Below, piece by piece: positions 1 through 5,944 of a stretch of 6,157 nucleotides of DNA. This DNA comes from Acidimicrobiia bacterium (GTDB lineage Bacteria > Actinomycetota > Acidimicrobiia > Acidimicrobiales > CATQHL01), in the NCBI GenBank assembly GCA_021296435.1, contig JAGWAK010000108.1, positions 1 through 6,157 of the forward strand, in the 5' to 3' direction. The position numbers and the translations under genes were made by a program. Under the pieces are notes generated by a model. The model ran no database searches. It had not been told where the DNA came from and was given only the letters and a program-made list of their open reading frames with translations. Position 1 is the first letter of the stretch. Every line of letters begins with the position of its first letter.

Positions 1-1076
1 GTGGTGCCGGCCAGGGCCTGCTCGCGGTCGTGGCGGGCCAGGGCGTCGATGACGTCGCCGAGGTCGCCGGCCAGCACCCGGTCCAGCTTGTAGAGGGTGA
101 GCCCGATTCGGTGATCGGTGACCCGGTTCTCCTTGTAGTTGTAGGTGCGGATCTTCTCCGAGCGCCCGCCCCGGCCGATCTGGCTGCGCCGCTGGTCGGA
201 GGCCTCGGCAGCGGCCCGCTCCTGCTCCAGTCGCAGCAGCCGGGCCCGCAGCACCTGCAGTGCCTTGTTGCGGTTCTGCAGCTGGCTCTTCTCGTCCTGC
301 ATGCTCACCACCAGGCCGGTGGGCTTGTGGGTGACCCGCACGGCGGAGTCGGTGGTGTTCACCGACTGGCCGCCCGGACCGGAGGAGCGGAACACGCTGA
401 TCTGGAGGTCGGCCTCGTCGATCTGCACCTCCACCTCGTCGGCGGTCGGCAGCACCGACACCGTCGCCGAGGAGGTGTGGATGCGGCCCTGCGACTCGGT
501 CTCGGGGACCCGCTGCACCCGGTGCGGGCCGCCTTCGAAGCGCAGCCGCTGCCACACGTCGTCGCCGGACACCTCGAAGGCCACGTGGGTGATGCCGCCG
601 AGATCGGAGGCCTGCGAGCCCAGCACGTCCACCTTCCAGCCCTGCGCCTCGGCGAAGCCCAGGTACATCTCGAAGAGCTCCCGGGCGAACAGATTCGCCT
701 CCTCGCCGCCCTCGGCGCCGCGAATCTCCACGATGACGTCTTTGCCGTCGTTGGGGTCGCGCGGCGCCAACAGGTCGGTGAGTTCCGCCTCGAGGACGGC
801 GATGCGCTCGGTGGCCTCGGCGGCGTCGGCCTGCAGCGACTCGGCCTCGTCGGGGGTGGCCTCGGTGAGCAGTTCGGCGGCCACGGCCCGGTCCTCGACC
901 GCCGCCCGGAGCGCGTCGACCCGGTCGGTGATCTCGGTGAGCTGCTTGTAGCGGCGGGTGACCTGGCGGAAGGCGTTCCGGTCGCGGGCCAGGTCGCCGC
1001 CGGCCAGGCGCGCCTCCAACTCGGCGCGCTCGGCAAGCAGCGCCTCGAAGCGCTCGGAGTAGGGATCGAGACTCAC
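1..1076 (-). CDS. prfA: Peptide chain release factor 1 (RF1), 3' end cut by window edge
   Basis: RF1 recognises UAA and UAG in the ribosomal A site and triggers hydrolysis of peptidyl-tRNA. From the GTG at 1076 the frame stays open to the window edge, giving 358 codons with no stop. The family usually has about 355-365 residues, so only a few are missing. The protein starts MSLDPYSERFEALL. The stop-codon-reading motif PxT is P191-E192-T193 within RVPETESQGRIHTS. The catalytic loop is GPGGQ at residues 233-237, followed by SVNTTDSAVR, so Gln237 is the residue normally methylated by PrmC. The typical RF1 C-terminal stretch RTYNYKENRVTDHRI is also present. PxT rather than SPF separates it from RF2. 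It lies 39 bases after rpmE. The GTG has only a weak GGGCGG-like ribosome site, so it is probably co-transcribed with rho and rpmE. prmC often follows, but would lie outside the window. Confidence 0.96.
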   Translation of the reverse strand, partial: MSLDPYSERFEALLAERAELEARLAGGDLARDRNAFRQVTRRYKQLTEITDRVDALRAAVEDRAVAAELLTEATPDEAESLQADAAEATERIAVLEAELTDLLAPRDPNDGKDVIVEIRGAEGGEEANLFARELFEMYLGFAEAQGWKVDVLGSQASDLGGITHVAFEVSGDDVWQRLRFEGGPHRVQRVPETESQGRIHTSSATVSVLPTADEVEVQIDEADLQISVFRSSGPGGQSVNTTDSAVRVTHKPTGLVVSMQDEKSQLQNRNKALQVLRARLLRLEQERAAAEASDQRRSQIGRGGRSEKIRTYNYKENRVTDHRIGLTLYKLDRVLAGDLGDVIDALARHDREQALAGT

Positions 1077-1115
1077 GGCGGCGCCGCCCGGCCCGGTAGC
1101 CGCAGGCGGGACCCT

Positions 1116-1370
1116 CTATTTGCGGTCGCGCCTGCCGTAGCGCCGCTCGAAGCGCTCGACCCGCCCGGCGGTGTCGACGATGGTCATCGTGCCGGTGAAG
1201 AACGGGTGGCTGGCGCTGGAGATCTCCACCTTCGCCAGGGGATAGGTCTTGCCGTCGGTCCACTCCACGGTGTCGCCGGTGGCGATGGTGGACCGGGTCA
1301 GGAACATCTCCCCCGAGGACGTGTCCTGGAACACGACCGGGCGGTATTCGGGATGGATGTCGGGCTTCAT
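1116..1370 (-). CDS. rpmE: 50S ribosomal protein L31, type B (cysteine-free)
   Basis: This is a small protein of the large ribosomal subunit that helps bridge the subunits. It has 84 residues, starts MKPDIHPEYRPVVFQD and ends ERFERRYGRRDRK. The family signature HPFFTG is clear. The four cysteines that bind zinc in type A L31 are absent: where type A has CSKCHPFFTG, this has SSASHPFFTG. The extended middle (roughly residues 31-45, including WTDGKTYPL) is the type B hallmark, as in E. coli YkgM. The ATG at 1370 is fixed by a strong AGAGGAG ribosome site seven bases upstream. The gene starts 29 bases after the rho stop and ends 39 bases before prfA, the usual rho-rpmE-prfA order. Because of a frameshift in rho, the same frame is also open upstream into rho, but the ATG and its ribosome site mark the true start. 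Confidence 0.95.
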   Translation of the reverse strand: MKPDIHPEYRPVVFQDTSSGEMFLTRSTIATGDTVEWTDGKTYPLAKVEISSASHPFFTGTMTIVDTAGRVERFERRYGRRDRK

Positions 1371-1377
1371 CTCTCGG

Positions 1378-1384
1378 CTCCTCT
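1378..1384 (-). promoter_or_regulatory. Ribosome binding site of rpmE
   Basis: AGAGGAG reads on the minus strand seven bases before the rpmE ATG. It is the best Shine-Dalgarno match in the window. It fixes the rpmE start and argues against a real Rho-L31 fusion, even though the upstream frame is open. Confidence 0.8.
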
Positions 1385-1770
1385 CAGCGGGCGGCGCGCT
1401 CAGCCGCCCATCGGCCCACGGGCCACTTCCTCCAGGAAGGCATCGTTGTCGGGGAACGTCTTCAGCCGGTCTATCAGCAACTCCAACCCGGCCGCACCGT
1501 TGCCGTGGTCGCTGGCGAGGCCCGAGAGCACCCGGCGCAGCTTCCAGACCTGCTGCAGCTGCTTGCGCTCGAACAGCAGCTCCTCGTGGCGGGTGGAGCT
1601 GGCGTCCACATCGATGGCGGGATAGATGCGCCGCTCGGCGGTGCGCCGGTCGAGCCGCAGCTCCATGTTGCCGGTGCCCTTGATCTCCTCGAAGTTGACC
1701 TCGTCCATCTTGGAGCCGGTCTCCACCACCGCCGTGGCCAGGATGGTGAGCGAGCCGCCCTCCTCCATGT

Positions 1771-1780
1771 TGCGACTTCT
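1771..1780 (-). other. rho: Second frameshift site in rho (apparent 14-base loss)
   Basis: The minus strand reads CCGCCCAAGAAGTCGCAACATG. The frame encoding ALYPPKK must jump to a different frame to continue as RNMEEGG. Rho homologues have FFGAA or a close variant between these (E. coli HRPKRFFGAARNVEEGG). Five residues are thus absent with one base retained, implying about 14 missing bases. The flanks are seen directly; the size of the loss is inferred from the family. Confidence 0.85.
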
Positions 1781-2344
1781 TGGGCGGGTACAGCGCCCCG
1801 GAGGCCACACCACCCGACATGATGCGACCCGTGGCCGGAGCCGCCAGGTTGTAGGCCCGGGCCAGGCGGGTGATGCCGTCAAGCATGATGACCACGTCCT
1901 CGCCGGCCTCGGTCATGCGCTTGGCACGCTCGATGGTGAGTTCGGCCACGTGGGTGTGCTCCTCGGCGGGGCGGTCGAAGGTGGAGGCGGCCACCTCGCC
2001 GCGCATCAGCCAGCGGCGCATGTCGGTGACCTCCTCGGGGCGCTCGTCCACGAGCAGCACGATGAGCTTCACCTCGGGGTTGTTGACCTCGATGGAGCGG
2101 GCGATCTCCTTCATGATCGTGGTCTTGCCAGCCTTGGGCGGCGAGACGATGAGGCCGCGCTGGCCCTTGCCGATCGGCGAGATCAGGTCGATGATGCGGG
2201 TGGTCATGTTGCCCCGGTCGCCGGCGCGCTCGAGGCGCAGCTTCTGGTCGGGGAACAGCGGCGTGAGGTCCTCGAAGTTGGGGCGCTTGCGGGTCTGCTC
2301 GGCGGGCTTGCCGTTGATGGTGTCGTGGGGCTGCAGTGCGGTGT

Positions 2345-2353
2345 TCTTCTGGA
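2345..2353 (-). other. rho: First frameshift site in rho (apparent loss of about 19-22 bases)
   Basis: The minus strand reads GGTGGCTCCAGAAGAACACC. The upstream frame ends sensibly at RKGDHVGGGS. The family-like sequence resumes in another frame as KNTALQ and then DTINGKPAEQ. Homologues have roughly R-P-x-x-R-x-E between these points, so about seven residues seem lost. The frame change requires a loss of 1 modulo 3 bases, which fits 19 or 22. The exact size is inference. Confidence 0.8.
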
Positions 2354-3102
2354 GCCACCGCCGACGTGGTCGCCCTTGCGGAGGCCGAACTGGCGCACCT
2401 GCTTGACCGACACGTAGACGTCCTCGCGGCTGGGCAGGTGGCCGTTGAGGCGCAGGAAGCCGTACCCCTCGTCGCGCAGGTCGAGGTAGCCGGAGACGTC
2501 CACAGGGTCGCCCTCCCAGGGCTCCTCGTCGACGCGACCGCGGCCCCGGCGGCGGCGCCGGTTGCCGTAGTCGGTGCCGCCTTCCTCCCAGCGCCCGCGC
2601 TCGCCCTCGGGACGCTCGCCGCGCTCGGATCGCTCGGCGGTCGCCGTGGCGGACCGGCCCTCGCCGCCGCTGCGCTGGTGGCGCTCGGGGGCGTCACGCC
2701 GCTGCTCGCCCTGGCGTCGCTCGCCGGAGGGGGCACGGGCGGCGGGCTGCCGGCGGCTCTCGGCGGGCGGAGCCTCGGCTTCGGCGCCCGGCTCGGAGCC
2801 GTTGGCCGGCCCGGGCTGGGCACCCTCGGACGCGGCGGCACCGTCGGCGGTCTCCGGGGCGGCCTCCTCGGCGGCGTCGTTGCTCGGGGCGGCTACCTCG
2901 GCGGCCTCCCCGGCGTTGTCGCCGGAGGGGGCTCCCTCGGCGCCGAACCCGGCCAACTCCACGATCATGTCGACGAGTTCAGCCTTGCGGCTCCGCTGCG
3001 AGGGCTGCCCGCCCATCGCGGTGGCAATGTCGATCAATTCGGCGCGACTCTTGGCCTCGAACAGGCTGCGTTGCGCCTCGACGGTCTCGGTGCTCACCTC
3101 AA

Positions 3103-3108
3103 CCTCAC
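3103..3108 (-). promoter_or_regulatory. Ribosome binding site of rho
   Basis: GTGAGG lies five bases before the GTG at 3097. The frame is open far upstream, into the intergenic region, but the residues before 3097 do not look like Rho. This site therefore supports the MSTETVEAQRSLFEAK start. Confidence 0.5.
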
Positions 3109-3122
3109 TTCCACAGACCGGC

Positions 3123-3230
3123 TCAGTAACCGGCTTGTATTTCGCCCAGGTCAGGAACTGGCGACGGCGAACCCCTCTGCAACCTTGGCGGCGGCTGCCG
3201 CGGTGCATACACGATGCACTTACGAAGCAT
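3123..3230 (-). other. Possible 35-codon leader ORF upstream of rho
   Basis: An ATG at 3230 opens a 35-residue frame (MLRKCIVYAPRQPPPRLQ...) ending TGA at 3123, 25 bases before the rho GTG. A GGTGAG lies about nine bases before the ATG. The peptide is Pro- and Arg-rich and matches nothing I recognise. Its placement resembles the rhoL leader peptide gene upstream of E. coli rho, but there is no sequence resemblance. In a high-GC leader a frame this short can arise by chance. No other gene is apparent between 3098 and 3339. Confidence 0.2.
3203..3219 (-). repeat. Inverted repeat in rho leader
   Basis: GTGCAT and ATGCAC form a perfect six-base inverted repeat around a five-base loop. It lies about 60 bases into the predicted rho leader and inside the possible leader ORF. 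No T-run follows, so it is not an intrinsic terminator. It could be an RNA hairpin or an operator-like dyad; the role is unknown. Confidence 0.4.
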
Positions 3231-3248
3231 TGTGGGGCACTCACCGAA

Positions 3249-3276
3249 CCTTCGGGCTGCGAGTGCGTTCCGAAGG
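3249..3276 (-). repeat. Inverted repeat at the predicted 5' end of the rho transcript
   Basis: CCTTCGG and CCGAAGG are perfectly complementary over seven bases with a 14-base loop, and a G-U pair could extend the stem. The stem starts within a few bases of the predicted transcription start. It could stabilise the 5' end or belong to a regulatory leader. No T-run follows. Confidence 0.4.
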
Positions 3277-3284
3277 CGATGTCC

Positions 3285-3313
3285 AGCGTAACCGCCCCGC
3301 GGGTCGCCCACAA
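3285..3313 (-). promoter_or_regulatory. Predicted sigma-70 promoter of rho-rpmE-prfA
   Basis: The minus strand has TTGTGG at 3313-3308, exactly 17 bases, then TACGCT at 3290-3285. Both resemble the -35 and -10 consensus, and the spacing is optimal. Transcription would start near 3278 and leave a leader of about 180 bases before rho. The site is about 27 bases beyond the apgM-like stop, so rho could have its own promoter apart from the threonine operon. This is a by-eye prediction. Confidence 0.45.
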
Positions 3314-3339
3314 CCCTGTACCGGCACCGGGCCCCGGCC

Positions 3340-4482
3340 TCAGGACCGCAGCAACTCCCCCATCAGGCGGTGACCCGGCACCACCGGGGCCTCCGCCGTC
3401 GCCACCTCGGTGTAGGAACCGCCGGGACCGTCGGTGCGCGAATCCGCCAGCAGGTACGGCACCGGGTCGGCGGTGTGGGTGCGCAACTCCAGCGGCGTCG
3501 CGTGGTCGGGCAGCAGCAGCAGCCGCCACGGGCCGAGCTCCTCCAGCCCCGCCACCAGGTCGCTGAGGATGCGCCGGTCCCAGTTCTCGAGGCTGCGCAC
3601 CTTCTCGGCCACGTCGCCGGCGTGACCGGCCTCGTCGCTGGCCTCCACGTGGATCACGAACAGGTCGGCACCGGCCGCCAGGCCCGCGAGGGCGGCGTCA
3701 CGCTTGCCCTCGTAGTTGGTGTCGTACCAGGCGGTGGCGCCGGGCACGGTCACGACGTCCATCCCGGTGAGTACACCCAGCCCCCGCACCAGGTCGACGG
3801 CGCTGACCAGTCCGGCGGCCCGGCCGTAGCGGTCGGCGAAGGAAGGCATCTGCGGCGACGTGCCCTGACCCCAGAACCAGACCTGCGTGGCCGCCATGTC
3901 GAAACGGGCCAGCACGTCGCGGGAGGCCTCCATGAGCGACCGCAGCCGGGGGGCCGCCGGGCCGGTGGGCAGCACCGCCGGCTGCCCGCTGATGTCGTGG
4001 GGCGGGGTGCATTCGGCCTCGGCCCAGTCGGCGGGCGCCACCATGATGTGGCGGTACTGCACGCCGGCGTGGAACGCCACCTCACCGCCCAAGCTGGCCT
4101 GCAGGGCGTCGATCGCCTCGGCGGCGACGGTGCTGGGGGGATGCCCGCCGGCGAAATCCGCCATCGTGCCGTCGCCGGAGAGGGTGACCAGGTTGCAGCG
4201 GTACGCCACCTCGCCCACACCCAGGTGCAGGCCCATGGCGGCGGCCTCGATGGACGCCCGGCCGTTGTGGTACCGCTGGGGGTCGTAGCCCAGGATCGAC
4301 ATGTTGCCGACGTCGCTGCCCGCCGGCAGGCCCTCGGGAATGACCCGGGCGCGGCCCACGGTGCCCCGGGCCGCCAGGCGCGCCAGCGTCGGCATGTGCG
4401 CCACCTCGAGCGGGGTGCGGCCCTCGAGGGCGGGCACCGGCTCATCGGCGCAGCCGTCGGGAATGCAGACCACGTACTTCAC
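3340..4482 (-). CDS. ApgM-like metalloenzyme of the phosphoglycerate mutase family; probable homoserine kinase
   Basis: The 380-residue protein belongs to the archaeal-type, cofactor-independent phosphoglycerate mutase group of the alkaline phosphatase superfamily, near the family's usual 400. From the chosen start MKYVVCIPDG, metal and catalytic residues appear to be Asp9, Ser56 in PAGSDVGNMSILGYDP, then HVEASDEAGHAGD (about 278-290), PDHATP (about 325-330) and RTHTADPVPYL (about 334-344). Its position after hom and thrC, with no thrB nearby, matches the subfamily described as proposed homoserine kinase (TIGR02535, from memory). It would then phosphorylate homoserine for ThrC. A glycolytic mutase role is the alternative. 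GTG 4482 is preferred to GTG 4515 or 4506 because it has AGGGGG five bases upstream, avoids overlapping thrC, and matches the MKxxxxxxDG start of homologues. It is intact. Family assignment is firm; substrate is inferred from context. Confidence 0.88.
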   Translation of the reverse strand: MKYVVCIPDGCADEPVPALEGRTPLEVAHMPTLARLAARGTVGRARVIPEGLPAGSDVGNMSILGYDPQRYHNGRASIEAAAMGLHLGVGEVAYRCNLVTLSGDGTMADFAGGHPPSTVAAEAIDALQASLGGEVAFHAGVQYRHIMVAPADWAEAECTPPHDISGQPAVLPTGPAAPRLRSLMEASRDVLARFDMAATQVWFWGQGTSPQMPSFADRYGRAAGLVSAVDLVRGLGVLTGMDVVTVPGATAWYDTNYEGKRDAALAGLAAGADLFVIHVEASDEAGHAGDVAEKVRSLENWDRRILSDLVAGLEELGPWRLLLLPDHATPLELRTHTADPVPYLLADSRTDGPGGSYTEVATAEAPVVPGHRLMGELLRS

Positions 4483-4487
4483 CGCAG

Positions 4488-4493
4488 CCCCCT
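4488..4493 (-). promoter_or_regulatory. Ribosome binding site deciding the apgM-like start
   Basis: AGGGGG lies five bases before GTG 4482 and just inside the 13-base gap after the thrC stop. The in-frame GTGs at 4506 and 4515 have no such site, so this supports the shorter protein. Confidence 0.5.
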
Positions 4494-4495
4494 GC

Positions 4496-5944
4496 TCACC
4501 GGTCACCGCCGACACGCGTGTGCGCCGCCACGAAACGCTGCACAGCCACCAGGTCGTTGTCCAACTCCACGCAGCGCTCGGGCCGCTCGCCCAGGTCGGC
4601 GAGGCGCTCGGGCAGCGCCGGGCGGCGCCCGCAGGCCTGCGCCACGGCGTCGGGGAACTTGGCCGGATGCGCGGTGGCCAGCACCACCAGCGGGACCTCC
4701 GGGTCGCGCCGGGCGGCGGCCGCCGCGCCCACGCCCACCGCGGTGTGGGGATCGATCATCATCCCGGTCCGGTCGTAGGTGTCGCCGATGACCTCCAGCG
4801 TCTGCGCCTCGTCGACCCGGGCCCCCGACCACAGGGGAGCCAGCCCGGCGGCCGGTCCCGGCGGCAGCTCGGCCTCGCCGGCGGCACGGAAGCCGTCGAG
4901 CAGCGCGGCGGTGGCGGCGCCGTCACGGCCGTTCAGCTCGAACAGCAGCCGCTCCAGATTGGACGACACCTGGATGTCCATGCTCGGCGACATGGTGGGC
5001 ATCACCTGGCGGATCTCCAGACGGGCCGAGTCGAAGAACCGGGTGAGGATGTCGTTGACGTTGCTGCCGACCACGAACTGCGACACGTCGAGGCCCATGC
5101 GGTGCGCCGCATAGCCGGCGTACACGTTGCCGAAGTTGCCCGTCGGCACGGCGAAGCCGACGGGCCGGTCGGCATCGCTGCCGGCGAGCGCCCGGGCCGC
5201 CACCACGTAGTAGACGATCTGGGCCATGACCCTGGCGAAGTTGATGGAGTTCACCGCCGCCAGGCGGTGCCGGCCGCGGAAGGCCTCGTCGGCGAACATG
5301 GCCTTCACCAGGTCCTGGCAGTCGTCGAAGCTGCCGTCGAGGGCGATGTTGTGGACGTTCGCCGAGGGCACCGTGGTCATCTGGCGGCGCTGCACCTCGC
5401 TGACGCGGCCGCGCGGGTGCAGCACGAAGATGTCGAGGGAGTCGCGGTCGCGGCACGCCTCGATGGCCGCCGAGCCGGTGTCGCCCGAGGTCGCCCCCAC
5501 GATGGTGACCCGCTCGCCCCGCCGCGCCAGCTCGTAGTCGAACAGCCTGCCCACCAGCTGCAGGGCGATGTCCTTGAACGCCAGCGTGGGCCCGTGGAAC
5601 AGCTCCATGAGCCAGAGGCCCCCGTCCTCGTCGAGGGGGACGAGGGGGGCCACGTCGGGATGGTCGAACGTGCTGTAGGCCTCGGCGGTGAGCTGCTCGA
5701 AGGCTTCCCGGTCGATCTGGCCGTTCACGAACGGCCACATGACCTCGGTGGCGATGTCGACGTAGGTCTGTCCGGGTGGGGGGTTGGCAGACCGGGTGGG
5801 GGTGCCGGTCGCCGTCGCGGTGCTCAGTGCCGGCCATTGCTCGGGGACGTAGAGGCCGCCGTCGGTGGCCAGGCCTTCCAGGAGGACGTCGGCGAAGGCC
5901 AGGGTGGGGGCTTTGCCGCGGGTGGAAACGTAGCTGAGGCTCAT
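4496..5944 (-). CDS. thrC: Threonine synthase, E. coli/yeast type
   Basis: This PLP enzyme converts O-phosphohomoserine to threonine and phosphate, the last pathway step, in the cytoplasm. The protein has 482 residues. The N-terminal signature SYVSTRG (4-10) marks the E. coli/yeast class, followed by DGGLYVPE (28-35). Lys124 in FHGPTLAFKD is the expected PLP lysine. GATSGDTGSAA (150-160) and VPTGNFGN (266-273) form the phosphate and cofactor loops. SSNLERLLFE and GMMIDPHTAVG are further family blocks. Residues about 41-59 are a Ser/Thr/Pro-rich stretch that looks like a small insertion and may explain the length above E. coli's 428. The ATG overlaps the hom stop as ATGA with no clear ribosome site, suggesting translational coupling. 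The next gene starts 13 bases after the TGA. No frame damage is seen. M. tuberculosis ThrC in the same position belongs to a different, shorter class. Confidence 0.96.
   Translation of the reverse strand: MSLSYVSTRGKAPTLAFADVLLEGLATDGGLYVPEQWPALSTATATGTPTRSANPPPGQTYVDIATEVMWPFVNGQIDREAFEQLTAEAYSTFDHPDVAPLVPLDEDGGLWLMELFHGPTLAFKDIALQLVGRLFDYELARRGERVTIVGATSGDTGSAAIEACRDRDSLDIFVLHPRGRVSEVQRRQMTTVPSANVHNIALDGSFDDCQDLVKAMFADEAFRGRHRLAAVNSINFARVMAQIVYYVVAARALAGSDADRPVGFAVPTGNFGNVYAGYAAHRMGLDVSQFVVGSNVNDILTRFFDSARLEIRQVMPTMSPSMDIQVSSNLERLLFELNGRDGAATAALLDGFRAAGEAELPPGPAAGLAPLWSGARVDEAQTLEVIGDTYDRTGMMIDPHTAVGVGAAAAARRDPEVPLVVLATAHPAKFPDAVAQACGRRPALPERLADLGERPERCVELDNDLVAVQRFVAAHTRVGGDR

Larger units (their letters stand above)
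1400..3097 (-). pseudogene. rho: Transcription termination factor Rho, disrupted by two frameshifts
   Basis: Rho is a hexameric RNA-dependent ATPase that ends transcription at C-rich, poorly translated RNA. Three pieces are needed to read it. Piece 1 (3097 to about 2351) holds the Rho_N helical domain (residues 8-51), an acidic Ala/Glu/Pro then Arg/Gly-rich insert (about 52-195, with NRRRRRGRGR) and the cold-shock RNA-binding domain (about 198-245, with GYGFLR). Piece 2 (about 2348-1776) holds Walker A SPPKAGKTT, DERPEEVTDM and Walker B DVVIMLDGITRLARAYN. Piece 3 (1774-1400) holds RNMEEGGSLTILATA, the R-loop KGTGN and the C-terminus. Joined, it gives about 564 residues, roughly 12 short of an intact protein. 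Uncorrected translation from GTG 3097 stops at 2204 after 297 residues, before the ATPase core. The start is supported by GTGAGG five bases upstream. Real pseudogene or assembly error cannot be settled here. Confidence 0.9.

Noticed and set aside
30..1625. 531-codon plus-strand open frame, and similar long plus-strand frames such as 3370-4791 and 2336-3373
   Set aside because: They lie antisense to clear prfA, rho, apgM-like and thrC genes. Their composition is low-complexity (Gly, Ala, Arg, Val, His) with no recognisable motif, as expected from the complement of high-GC coding DNA.
1776..2353. Programmed ribosomal frameshifting as an explanation for the rho frame changes
   Set aside because: Each junction also lacks conserved residues, so bases are missing rather than merely re-framed. 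No convincing slippery heptamer with a downstream structure is visible.
2520..2950. Repetitive GC-rich stretch considered as a DNA repeat or mobile element
   Set aside because: It encodes the Ala/Glu/Pro and Arg/Gly-rich insert of Rho in an open frame. The repetition is codon-level low complexity typical of actinobacterial Rho.
3314..3342. GC-rich dyad (GGCCGGGGCCCGG) just after the apgM-like stop as an intrinsic terminator
   Set aside because: The palindrome leaves almost no loop and no T-run follows, so it does not meet the requirements of an intrinsic terminator.
4483..4515. Longer ApgM-like start at GTG 4515, overlapping thrC by 20 bases
   Set aside because: The extra 11 residues are not family-like and have no ribosome site. 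GTG 4482 has one and matches the usual N-terminus.
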